NCBI GenBank assembly: GCA_006535965.1 | Contig: QEAR01000049.1 | Coordinates: 62,001 to 126,000, forward strand | Direction of reading: 5' to 3' | DNA length: 64,000 nt | Origin: Spizellomyces sp. 'palustris' | Taxonomy: Eukaryota; Chytridiomycota; Chytridiomycetes; Spizellomycetales; Spizellomycetaceae | In this document: piece by piece, positions 11,902 to 23,600 of the stretch | Position numbering within the stretch: the stretch's first letter is position 1 | Layout: every line of letters begins with the position of its first letter | Program-made: the position numbers and the translations under genes | The notes under the pieces: model-generated | Database searches by the model: none | The model's input: the letters and a program-made list of their open reading frames with translations, nothing else | Told to the model about the DNA's origin: nothing

Positions 11902-14182
11902 TTAGTGATGGGTTGGCATGTTAACAGCTGCCTCCAGTTCGGTGGCATCCTCGTGTCTCCAGAGCTGCGTAACTGTCTTGGTCGATGTGTAGAACTACAA
12001 ATGATAGTGAATATCATCAAATAATCTCAGCGTTATGTGACGAGTTTCTACCTGAACGCCGCTTTTTCCGTAAAAGTTGAGGTCTCCCTGAATGCTTCCG
12101 CGACTCCCGGTGAACCTGGTAATACATATAAGAATCCCGACGCAATACCGGTAATTTGACCGTGCGGAACTTACGAGAACATAGGTAGCGGAACAGGGAT
12201 GGGAACATTAACACTAGATATTACAATAATGTTAGCGAAGCCTTGATGCCTATTATTTGGTTGCCTAGACCCTACCCGACTTGGCCAACGTCGATCTCCT
12301 CGGTGAACTTGCGAGCAATAGCGCCCGAATTGGTAAAAATAGCAGTTCCATTACCTGGATCGCATCATACGGTTAGGTACAAGTGAGCGGCCAAACTAGA
12401 ACAGATCCACCTTACCATATGGGTTTCGGTTCACCATACTGATGGCATCATCTAAGGTGTCAGCTGAAAGGCATACCAAAACCTGAAAACTGCATATAAG
12501 CAAAATGAATGCAAGCTGTGCGGCCTTTGACCTGAATACAGACTGGACCAAAGATCTCTTCGGTGTAGCATCGCATAGTCGGTGTTACATCTCCTAATAT
12601 GGTCGGACCAACGAAGTTTCCGGCCTTGTACTTCTCAGGAACCTAAAGAATAGTTAGCGCTCATGCAATCGGGCGCAACCACGAACGTGAACCATCTGCA
12701 ACCTGAGGGTTCCGTCCGTCCAGCAGCAGAGTAGCGCCTTCATCAATACCTACGTAAAACGCCAGGAATACGCCTCAGTCATCCACGCGATACACCATGA
12801 AATGTTGCTTACTTACCAGATTGAATCAGCTCTTCACAGCGTTCCTTAGCCTGGGGAGTAATAAGTGGCCCCAAATCAGCGCCCTCCTCAAATCCCCCAG
12901 TAACCTTCAACATCTTGGCGCGTTCCACAAGCTCTGGTAACCATTCCCTTGCCTTTCCCACAAACACGGCAGTAGACAACGCCATGCAACGCTGACCAGC
13001 AGCTCCGAAAGCAGCTCCAACAAGCTGATTCAAGGTGTGGTTTTTGTTCGCATCTGGCATGATCACACCATGGTTCTTCGCTCCAAGGTTGGCTTGAACC
13101 CGTTTCCCGTTGGCAGTTCCGCGTGAGAAAATGTATTTTCCAGCTCTGTCTGAGCCAACAAAGGAGATGGCACGAACTGCAGGGTCATCACAGAGGAAAT
13201 TCACAGTATCGACACCTTACATATGGATCACATTAGTAACTCTGAATGCATATTCTTGAACTTTTCACATACCGCCATGCACAACGTTGAGAACGCCTTT
13301 AGGTACACCAGATTCTTCAGCGAGCTTTGCCAATATCATCATAGCACCGGGATCCCGCTCCGAGGGCTTGATGAGGCATGTGTTGCCTGTTGCGATGGCC
13401 AAGGGGAACATCCACTATATAATGTGGAGATCATAAGGTATTCGGCGCTCACGAGCCTGGAGAACGCCGGGGGAAAACCTACCAAAGGTATCATAGCAGG
13501 GAAATTGAAAGGCGCAATACCAGCGACAACGCCCAATGGTTCACGGATTGTGAAAGTATCCATGTCCCGCGCAACGGGAAGCTTCTCACCCATCAGCAGC
13601 GACGGGATACCACAGGCATTCTCGACCCTGCGACACGTACTGTTGAGGAACAAGGGTCCAGAGATTCAACAAGATGGCAGTGTACTCACACTTGCAGACC
13701 ACGCAGGACATCCCCCTTGGCATCTGGAAATGTCTTTCCTTGTTCTGCCGTGATGGATTTCGCAAGGTCATCCTATAAGAGCTCGCGTCAGCCAATATCC
13801 AATATCTCAACAGTTAAAATTCCATGCTATCAGCGCACCATGTGATCTCTTATGAGCAACTGTAGATTCATCATTATCCGCTGTCGAGTCAATACGCTGC
13901 TCTGTTTCCATGTTTTGAATGCCTCTTCAGCGGTTCGGGACGCATGCGTCAATTCCTCCGGCGTCGCTTGTGGTACCAACGTTACGAGCTCCTGAGTTGC
14001 CTGTAAAGAGAAACATATTGGTCGCTTAACCTTTGAACTATGCTTGTTTGTGGAGCACGTACCGGGTTGCGCAACTCAAACCACTGCTTCGTCTGTGACT
14101 CGAAGAATTCTCCGTTGACATACAATTGTGTGGTCGGCGTCTTTTGTGACTTGGTGCGTTCCACAGTAGCTGTAAGTGACAT
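11902..14182 (-). CDS. Methylmalonate-semialdehyde dehydrogenase (acylating), mitochondrial
   Basis: An ALDH6 enzyme of valine (and pyrimidine) breakdown, making propionyl-CoA from methylmalonate semialdehyde with NAD and CoA. Many short exons carry the family signature: [96 protein letters not shown] and the catalytic-Cys segment [17 protein letters not shown], ending [20 protein letters not shown] near the stop at 11902. The LGAKNH motif separates this subfamily from other aldehyde dehydrogenases. The start is given as the ATG of [11 protein letters not shown] (14182). An upstream exon at 14285-14326 (MLCTRTRPAARFLQ) looks like a mitochondrial presequence, but I could not join it in phase. 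Animal symbol ALDH6A1. Confidence 0.9.
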
Positions 14183-14326
14183 GCCTCGCACAGAGGCAAG
14201 TGTACATGTCCGGGTAGCCGACTGAGACAGTAATTGTTACCAGGTGTGCAGGACGAGAAAAAAGTCCACAATGCATGTCTTCACCTGCAGGAAACGAGCT
14301 GCGGGCCTGGTACGCGTGCAAAGCAT

Positions 14327-16006
14327 GGTGATCTTTGAACCACAAGAGAAAGTCAAGGGAGGTAAGCTGCAAAGTTCAACGGACAAGAGACCAGCCTTAC
14401 AAAAGCCAACATGGCCAACTGAATGTCACGCGATGCGCGGACCTCTCGTGTTACCCTGAGGCTCAGCACTCGACTCGACAAACACCCAATTGCCAAGTGA
14501 ACTACAAGACAACGTAACGCCCAGTACGTACTTTCCAGATGACCCCGCAGCACCTTTCCTCAAAGATAAGATCTACCTGCATATTGCCATGCAAGCCGCA
14601 GCCGACTTGGGTGTCGCTCGCAAAAGTCATGAACACTCTTGAAATGTGCCGTATGAACGACTATGACTACACGCTGTTCCTCCAACTCCTCGAGTGGCGG
14701 CTAGACCAGTGGAGGAGCGGAAGAAATGCCCAGCAGGCGACAAAGATAATCATGAGTGGATATACGGGTGCTTTGCCACTTTATTGGAGGATCTACACAC
14801 TTCGTCTGTAGAGCTATTTCTCGGGAGTGACTAGAGCAGCGGAATATCGCCGCGTATGCTTTGAACGTGGCGAGTGGCACTACTAAACTCAGTGCGGAAC
14901 GTTGACCGCACTAAGTGGGTGCGGTGACCATCCCGCGCCTACAGCGGGCACTCATGCGACGACTACGACGACTAAAGCGTATGTCAATGGATTGGGTTAA
15001 CGCAGCTCCGATGCAAAATCCTGTCTGTTGGTGGGGTCAGCAAGCTTCACGGGTGCGACAACAGTTCTCACTCCCACAGCCAGCACACAGGTGGTGACCC
15101 AAGGTGAAGTTGGGGCTACTTGACACCTGGAGTGGGACTAACACCCTCGAGTGGAACCTTGAGCGTCAACACAGCACAAATGCAGGTGACATCAGTTGGA
15201 ACTCTAGCAGCGCTGCCAGTGTCCGGAATACAGATTACAGTGGCCGCTTTGTGAACACAATGGGAATATCACTCAATAGGGGCGCCGACCTTGGCTGCAC
15301 TGTCTGGGCCACAATGCTAGCACCAGGTGCCAATTTTGAGGAAATCCGCACCTTTACCATGAGGAAACTGTACTGACAAGCTGTGGAGAGCACAAACTTG
15401 AATATCAAACAATGATTCGCAGTGCTCTCATCAAGGAATGCCCTACATGTGTCGATTAAGATTGATACAACGTTTGCTTACGTAAGCCGTTAGGGCATGC
15501 ATCTCATTACGCATGAGTCTACACAAGCAAGGAGGTTGCCCGCCCCGCCGTCGCCATACATTAATCGACTGTTAACGGTTAATGACAGATCGCAATGTGC
15601 TTTGTGATGAAATGGATAACTGGGACGGAAAAAAGGGGTTTGGGTAAGGTTTAAGTGGGAGAGGTAATATGGATGAGCAGAAGGCTTTGGGACACACTAG
15701 AAGAGAGGACCAAAGTTGAAGAACAAGCTGGTCATCAGAATTGACCAAATGGGATAAATCCTGTGTGGATCTTTCCGTATGCAACCCTATAGGCTTTAGA
15801 GATAGCAGGCTGATGAGCGGTGCTAGGAGCATAGTGATCTCCAATTCAAATAGACATTATCAAAGAGACATTTGCCAGACATTTTATTGAATGTCCGCTC
15901 AAAATCCAGAGACACATAGAATCATACTAATGTCTAATCCCTAACTGGAGCCTGCTAGTCAAGGAAAAGGAATGTCTACCCCAAGTAACTACCACTACTC
16001 TAGAAT
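14327..16006. other. Gene-poor stretch with possibly decayed Ser/Thr/Val-rich coding sequence
   Basis: About 1.7 kb without a gene I can support. Between about 14540 and 15380 on the plus strand, successive frames give short runs that look protein-like (for instance APTAGTHATTTTTKAYVNG, SASFTGATTVLTPTASTQVV, LSVNTAQMQVTSVGTLAALP) but are interrupted by stops and shift between frames without clear introns. This could be a decayed low-complexity secreted or structural gene, or chance. Nothing convincing is seen from 15400 to 16006 apart from the 3' flank of the subtilase. Confidence 0.3.
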
Positions 16007-17326
16007 CTAGATCTGGAGGAACTTGTTGGGAGTACCAGAGGGAACACCAGAGATGGCGCCGGTCTTGGCCTTGCTGAGGAGGTATTGGAAAGCTTGCGCG
16101 GGGGAGGAGAAGTCACGCTGGCTGTAGGCAACGGCAAGAGCACCGGCAACGTGGGGAGTGGCCATGCTGGTACCAGAGATAGTGTTGGTGCCGCCGTTGT
16201 TCCAGGCAGACTTGATTTGAACACCAGGGGCGATAATGTCTGATGGAGCGTAAAAACAGTCAGCATCTAAAAGGCCATGTATCGCATGTTCACGCATTTG
16301 ATCACTTACCAACACAGGTACCGAACTCGGAGAAGGACGCCCACCTGTTGTTCACATCCGAGGCGCCGACGGTGAAAGCTTCCTTGACACCAGAAGGAGA
16401 TCCAGTGCAGGAGTCCTTTTGAGAGTTACCGGCAGCAACAGCCAATGCAACGTTGGCGTTGATCAAACCACGGGCAGCGCTGTCAATGGCTGAAGCCTTG
16501 CCACCACCAAGGGACATGTTGGCAACAGACTTGCGTCCGGTCGATTTTACCCGGTCAGCAACCCAGTTCATACCCGCAACAACCCCCGAAGTAGAGCCAG
16601 ACCCGTCGGCAGCAAGCACACGAACACCAATGATGTTCACCTTTTTGGCGACACCGTAAGTGGTACCACCGATGGTACCAGATACGTGGGTACCGTGGCC
16701 GTTTCCGTCGGTCGTTCCGGATTCACCAGTGAAGGAAGCACCCCAGGTTACGCGGCCGCGAAGGTCAGGGTGGCTGACGGTCACACCAGTGTCGATAACG
16801 TAGGCGTCTACACCGGCGCCAGCGCTGTCGGGGTAGGTGTATATGCGGTCAATGGCTCCGTCGAGGGAATCAATACCCCACAAGCCACCGTCCAAGCCAG
16901 TCTGGGTGCCCTCGAGGGTGACGATGGTGTCGGGCTCAATGGCCTGGACTTCGGGGTGAGCCTTGATCTTGGTGAGAGCATCGGCTTCCAACTTGGCAGA
17001 GAAACCTTGGAGCTGACCACTACCAAAGTCGTACTTGTGGAGGAGTTCAGCCGACTCGGCGCGACGGAGGTTGGTCTTGACTGAGCCGAGGATGTCGTTG
17101 ATGAGAGCGTCAACGTCCCGAGGGGCAAAGTTGCTGGTAGATTGCTTGAAAGTAACAATGTACTGGCCGGCGATGACATCTGTTGTACATGAAAGGAATG
17201 AGCGATTGGTATTGCAGCAAATCATGCACGAAATAAAAACTTACCACCAGCACGCTTCTGCAACACTGGTGAAGCAGAGGCAACAGAGGCCAAGACGAGG
17301 CAGAGGAAGGAAGTCAGGCGAACCAT
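16007..17326 (-). CDS. Secreted subtilisin-like serine protease (S8, proteinase K type)
   Basis: Three exons join in phase (17245-17326, 16310-17179, 16007-16239) to give 394 residues. Exon 1 is a signal peptide (MVRLTSFLCLVLASVASA) and the start of the propeptide. The inhibitor I9 prodomain follows (AGQYIVTFKQSTSNFAPRD ... LQGFSAKLEADALTKIKAHP ... IEPDTIV). The catalytic triad is visible: Asp in DAYVIDTGV, His in GNGHGTHVSGT and Ser in NTISGTSMATPHVAGAL; the oxyanion Asn lies in ALAVAAGNSQ. The enzyme should mature by prodomain cleavage and act outside the cell on proteins. The reading frame is intact, and the gene stands alone, with gene-poor sequence on both sides. Confidence 0.95.
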
Positions 17327-17422
17327 GGTTATTTTGAGGGTATAATGAGGTACAAGAAAGTGTAGTTTGGTAGTTGGCTTGGGGGACTTTGCTAACGACG
17401 AAGGGGAGGGACAGTTGCCCAG

Positions 17423-17430
17423 CTTTTATA
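17423..17430 (-). promoter_or_regulatory. TATA box of the subtilase gene
   Basis: On the minus strand the bases read TATAAAAG, about 97 bases upstream of the subtilase ATG (17326). A strong TATA box fits a regulated secreted enzyme. The assignment rests only on sequence and spacing. Confidence 0.5.
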
Positions 17431-18738
17431 GACCTGGGGATTATTTTTGGCCGGCTCTTTCTTTTGCTCCATTTGCTACTCCATGATCTGGACAACGGGA
17501 CGGCGCTTCTGTGCTGCTGTGCAGTTTACTTTTGCATGATCACTAAAGACGTTGTAAAATGCACACAAAATGAGCAACATCTTCCTGCCCATCAACCACC
17601 CCGATCGGATCAAGGAGAAACGCGCAGATAACACAACTCTGAATTCCTAAACAAGTTTAAAACTGTCAAAGCGTGGGTTGCAAGTTGGCCGAGCGCCGTA
17701 CGACGCTGTCAAAAAGATGGACGCAAAAAAGGCGTTAAAAGGAAATCTTTTTTTGAGGAGAGTTGATTGCCGTCCATCCCATGAAGGAAGAGGAAAAGAT
17801 GGAGGTTTCCTTATCTCGTCCAAAATCCAACTTTGGCAGATGGTGGGGGGCGGACACCAACTGCTCGTCGTGGATCAAACAAGCTGATCAACAAAGTTTT
17901 GGACGTTGCAAATCGCGGCCAACTGGGTCACCTGTGGCCAGCAACTGTAAATTCTTCGGGAAATTATTGCTACCAAAAAAGATCTGATTCGGCACAAGAA
18001 TAAGCGTTTGAAAGACGAGCTTTCGAGGCAGTGTATGTTGCTGCATGATAGTGTCTGGTGACAAATGCGCTTGAACTGGGCTGCAGACCGCAAATCCATG
18101 GATGGCACATAGCAAAGTGTAATAGTCTGTAATGGTCCTGTCAAAGTCATGGTTTTTCATGATCGTGCGGCTGTGACGGTTCAGCCGAGCAACGATCGTC
18201 ATGAGAGACAATACACGATCACTGGCACGCACACATGCAGCTCTTATCGTCGCATGCGCTCTCCGTGATCACGCCAGTGTTCTCCTCAAGGGCACACTAC
18301 ATGACGATATGGCGAGCGCAGAGACTGCGCTTCTCCTATGCGCAGACGGTCTGCGCCAAGACGGAGACCGCAAGTCGGGTGAGCTGCTGTATCTGTTGGA
18401 GCTGCTGGCCTCCCTTTTCACAGGGTGCACTTCTGACACCTGCGTGCACAGACCGCGCGGTTGAATCATAATCATCAAATCCGGTTGTAAGGCAATAGAT
18501 TTCGTGAATTTAGAATTGCACCATCTCTGTGGAACGGCTCATTTGCGCGGACAAAACGAGTGCCACCCAAGGAGAGAGAGCAACAACTGACATTACGTCT
18601 ATTATTTTGTAGCTCGGCGCCGTTGGATGGTACCACACTGATCTCGCCAAGAAAACAACGATTGTCCAGAGGCAAAAATGTTCATATAGCTTTTATGGTT
18701 TTTTGAACACGTTCTCATTCATGGACAAGACAAAGGGT
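17431..18738. other. Intergenic region with no supported gene
   Basis: About 1.3 kb between the subtilase promoter and the end of the bestrophin-like gene. Overlapping open frames near 18200-18470 on the plus strand show no conserved motif or codon pattern and are probably chance. I found no tRNA, repeat array or terminal inverted repeats. Confidence 0.4.
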
Positions 18739-20476
18739 TCAAGGAGTAGAACGAGATCCTATAGTGAGCGGAGGTTCCTCCATCATGGCCTCAAGCTCGA
18801 GCTTCAAGTCTTCACAGAATTGGTCCAGCTTGAGATCATTCGGATCGTAACCAAAAGGATCCTCTGTAAGAGTAACAGAGCAGAGAGTTTATAAAAAGTC
18901 ACTCAAGAACATGTGGTTTGAGAGACAATGACATGTACCAATTTCGTCGCCAATTCTCGCTACCCCGAAGAGGGCGAATGCGGCAAGACTGACCACTGGA
19001 ACTTGAAAGAGCGCGAGCTGCCCTATCAGTTGCGGTGGAAGAGCTAGACAATATAGCCCGAGAACTGCAGTTTGATGCAAACCATGAGGACGTCACCAGT
19101 CTCGCGAGAGCTATTCATGTCATACAAGACCTTGCTTCAAATGCACTGTGTAGGCAGTAGGCATGGGGGTGGATGACACCCGCTCCATGCTACTGATTGT
19201 TTGAACCAAATCGTTGAGTATGAAAACCATTGCGCCGTAAAGGTTAGAGTCAATGTACACCTATAGAGGGGTTCGTCCTTGTCAAACGACGTCTCTTTCA
19301 TACCCTTGCTGGAAGAGAAAACACTCTACCTTGTCTCGTAGCTCCAGCATTTGGGACGACATCAGATGCGTTATTTCCATGGGAAGGTTTCGAGCGCCAA
19401 TGGTCCCAGCAACTAAAGGTTTTGTTTTCCCAGTCGAGGCTGACCCAATTCGCTCCACAAACTCTGCGGGCAGCAGGTGCACGAGATCAGGGTAATTTGG
19501 ACCAGGCTCATGTCGAAGATGATGCTTTGTAGACACTGCCAGAGCTATGGTCAGTTGGACGAGCCTTTCTTTTGCTTCTATGGCAGCCTGGTTTGGGGAT
19601 CCGTCCTGGAGTACATGTGATGATGGATTGCTCACCCAAGTCAGGCGGGCAAGATTGCGAGATAACGCAACAAAATTCGCCCAGAGCTTTCTTCCTTCCC
19701 AAAACCTACGCATGCCTGGTCATTAAATAATGCGTGCGCGGTGAGACTCCATCTGAGAGCAAGATCACCTATCATATGCGAGGTTCTGATTTACGTTACT
19801 CAAGAGTTACCCGGCCAATCAACTACGACCAAGCTCACCGTCCGGAATGCCAAAAGTAACCCGACAACAAAGCTGAGTATGGGAATCAGAGATGATCCCA
19901 CTGCCAGCGATTGACCAGCAATTGTATAGTGCAGGTACGTGAAGATTGAGGCGTAGGCGGCAAAAAAGCCCGTGACGGGGAGAACCTCAGGTATAATAGT
20001 CCCCTTTATCCGAAATACGTCAGGATCTATGACAAGCTGCCAACCTCGTGAGTTACAGGTATATCCTCTCCATAGTGTACACAAGACGTGCCCACGTACT
20101 CTCCGGGGCCGAAAGCGGGGTTGAAGGGAATTCGAAGAGGGAGCTTCGCTCCTTGTAAGTAACAAGCGTGGTACCGTAATGGAGCCCACCAAGACGGACT
20201 TTGCTGCAAGTACAGGGCGTTGCTTCGCGTAGCCTAGAGGTAAGCGCTGCCAAATAGGATTTGTTCGACAAGACTGGAAGTCCAGCCGTCGATATCCCAA
20301 AACTTGAGCGCGTTGGATAGCCCACATGAGCCCCAAATACCTACTGGGATGATGGGATTTTCAGCGGGAGTAGGTGCATGAGAGATGGAGAAAGGAAGGG
20401 CATTGGAGAATGCTTGGGAAGTGACACGTGACGAACCGCCCATATTTGGCTTGATGAAGGTTCCTTGAGCATTCAT
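18739..20476 (-). CDS. Bestrophin-like (UPF0187 family) anion channel
   Basis: A membrane anion channel of the bestrophin superfamily. Visible pieces in order are VFRIKGTIIPEVLPVTGF (typical first segment), a span ending SFVVGLLLAFRT, then NLAYDRFWEGRKLWANFVAL, the family's signature after the first pore helix, a soluble helical region (TIALAVSTKHHLRHEP ... VERIGSASTGKTKP), a second membrane pair (LGLYCLALPPQLIGQLALF, VPVVSLAAFALFGVARIGDE) and the conserved end EDPFGYDPNDLKLDQFCEDL. Introns are many. The signature NLAYDR sits on a 17-nt exon at 19769-19785. The first ATG (20476, MNAQGTFIKPNMGG) and the exon path from 20476 to 20030 are uncertain. The gene is divergent from TOPBP1, with about 170 bases between the starts. 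Transported ion is not deducible. Confidence 0.82.
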
Positions 20477-20643
20477 GCGAATGGTTTACCTTACTGCCAA
20501 AAGTACGATTTTGCCAACACATTTCCACTCGCTAATGTCATGATACTATGCCTGCACTGTGATACTCATTGCCATGCCAGTGCTGTATATGGCTCACAGT
20601 TGACCGAAAATCTGGTCTTTCACAAAAGAGGTTTCATTCCTAT

Positions 20644-23600
20644 ATGTTAACCGCAGACGACAACCGACAGTTCAACATGCTGTTGAAAGGCACAGTGATA
20701 TGTGCTTCCAGTATGGATAGGGAGTTGAAGGTATAGTCATTCTTCCTCAAGGAAAAATGCTTTTACTTGTCCGGTCCTTGCATAGTTTGAATTTCCTTAT
20801 GCGTCAACTAAAGCAGGAGATCAGAACTATGGTTGAGGAACTGGGTGGAATTTACAGCCAGGGCCTGAATTTCCACGTCAATTATCTACTTGCCGATACG
20901 GTAAGATCAGGTCTGTCTTCATAAGCAAATCGTTTTTAAAAGGGAATTTCAAATTTCACACTTTCACCCTTGGTTTTTGCAGATAAATACAGAGTATGTA
21001 TTCAGATAATCGACAGAAAGTGGCTATGTTACGATATAGCATGGGTTAATTCTTGTCATAGATGGCTGCAAAACTTTCCATACCCATCGTACAAACAGCC
21101 TGGATTCGCGACTGCTTTTCTCATCGCAGCGACGACCGATACGATCCTTTCAAAGTGAGATTCTGTGATATGCGACATTTTGTGCCAGCTCATTGACATT
21201 AAGCAGCACATTGCAGAGTACGAGCTGCTACCATTTGCTGGATTATGTGTTGCTGTAACGAACTTTCAACCATGTGAGAATCCGGAATGGATTACGGCCA
21301 GAAGACCTCATCTAACCTATCCTGCAGCGGAAGTACAAAGGATCAAGGAACTCGTGCTGCAGAACGGTGGAGACTTTTCAGGACAGCTGACCGCAACCTG
21401 CACGCATCTCATTGCCGCGTGGTATGTGTCCCGTTTTCTGTGTGGACATATAATATTGGTACCCTGACAAGTATTCTTCTCAGTGCTGACAGTAGGAAGC
21501 ATGACGCGGCCATAAAATGGAAATTGAACATTGTGAACGCTCAGTGGTTGCATGATTCTATTGCCATGAATGGTAGAGAACACCTTACTGGTTGTGGTTT
21601 GAGTTAGCAACGCCACTAATGGTTGACTTGAACAGCATGCGCGGATGAAATTCTCTACCCTATTGAAGTCAAAGACCCGAACGCCAAAGTGGATAGTACG
21701 TCATCGGCTCTTTTCGAATATGATGATAGCACCTCGCAGGACTGCGGTCTGCTCTATCTCGATCGATGTAACATCTATCCTGGGGAAGGCTTTAGCGATC
21801 AACAGTTACAGCAAATCAAAAAAATGATACGAGCCGGAGGAGGGTCAATGCCTAAAGCGTTTGACGGGTTTGTGACCCATTACCTAGTTCCAGGAAGGAC
21901 TGCTTCTGAAGGGTGAGTCGCTAGAATCACGTCGGCGCTGGCCAGTGATAGTAACAAACCACCTGCTTTCCCAGTGACATCCGCATGGTCCGGACTAGTG
22001 CGCGATTTATACCCATTATATCGTATCAGTGGCTCCGTGATTGCTACCGTGAGCGGATGCCGCTACCTCCCGACTCCTACATGGTTGATGCGGGAGAAGA
22101 CCCTTTTGAAGCGTTCACTGCGGGGCGGACACGCTCGATTTCGGAACAACGCGATATTGAGGGCCTAAATGCTGACACCGTGAAGCCAAAGCCACGGTTG
22201 CGCGATGCACCAAAGAGGTCGAGGTCGGGGTTCCAGATGGAAGACGTATTTGCTGACCATCTGGATACCAGTGGCGTGACCCATCGAGCGCTGACAAAGG
22301 CGTGGGAAGCGCCCAGTGATGACAGATGTGCTACTCTTAACGTGAACCAAGTGCCGCCGGAAGGGCGCGGTAAGGGATCACTATCCACGAGTCATCCTAC
22401 TGCAATCGCTTCTCCACGATACACGTCCAAACCAAACCTTGAGCGTAATATCAGCAACCAATCACTAGCGGCGTCTGGTGTCCATTGTGAACGGTGAGTC
22501 GGGTAATTCCCATCTTCCAATTTATCAAGTCAGCTAGTTGACTATTGTTTACGCTAGGCCCGACTCACAAGCATACAACGGTATTAGCCTTTTACCAGGA
22601 TTCTATGATAGAGTGTTATAAATAACGCTGCTCTTTGCTAGGCGTTTTCTCAGGGATACGGTTTAGTTGCTCAGGCTTTGGTTCAGAAGAGGTAAGCACG
22701 ATGCCGAAGCAAAATTAGAAGGTTAGCTGGTTGGCTCACCTATATTGTCTGCGTTTTTAGCGTGAGATGCTACGCCAGCAGGTTGAGGCGCAAGGGGGGA
22801 GCTTTAGGGGTAACCTTCCGGAGTCTACCGATGACCACGTAGAGATCGTTCCACTGCTTAGGTAATTCAAGACTTTGAGTCGTACGCGAATTACCTTCTG
22901 GTAGAGTCATTGACAGAGTCAGTATTCATAGATTTACTGGAAAAGTGGGCTTACGATCACGGGCGGTGACTGGGTTCTGGTTGGAAAGATGTATAGAGGC
23001 ATTTATCTCGTTATTATAGGGAACGTCAATTATTGCTTGTTAACCTTTAGCTGCGGAACCGCGTAGGATGGCTTGTTGCATGATATAAAGGCAAATATCC
23101 TATACACTCCTTTGCGACATGATATGCCGCTGCCAGGTGGGTGACAACATCGAGTGAGACCCAAGAAAGGTACCTTCTGGTCTCATCATAAACTAGGCTT
23201 TAACAGATACGTGATTGGGGTGTCGGGATATGAGGGCGTAGAGCGTGCTCATTTAGGAAAGCTGACGACAATTATGGGTAAGTGTACCATGGTAACACAT
23301 TTTCAACTAGCCTCATCTTATTCTGCAGCATCTCTTAGGTGCCACTTTTACGGAGACATTTTCGAAACAAAACACGCACCTTCTATGTAAGCCGGGCACA
23401 GATAATGCCAAATATCGACGGGCGCAGGATTGGCGAATACCAATTGTGGATGCGGACTGGTTATATACATGCGCCGCGGCTGTAAGCAATATGCCCTATC
23501 AGTTGATTTGAGCAATTAACTTATAAAAGTATCTGCAGGGATACGTTGTGCATCCTCTGGAGGGCGAAAGCGTGGGAAACCCCGTCGAGGTTACAAGGCG

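Noticed and set aside
16453-17179. Long open frames in other frames over the subtilase gene
   Set aside because: They are shadows of the well-supported subtilase exon; none carries its own motif.
18201-18471. Two overlapping plus-strand frames
   Set aside because: Neither shows a domain, splice evidence or codon pattern; overlapping frames of this length occur by chance.
20220-20300. tRNA-like string (GTAGCCTAGAGGTAAGCGC, then GTTCGA)
   Set aside because: The D-arm-like motif cannot be joined to a paired anticodon stem, a T-arm or a 7-bp acceptor stem on either strand, and the sequence lies within the bestrophin-like gene.
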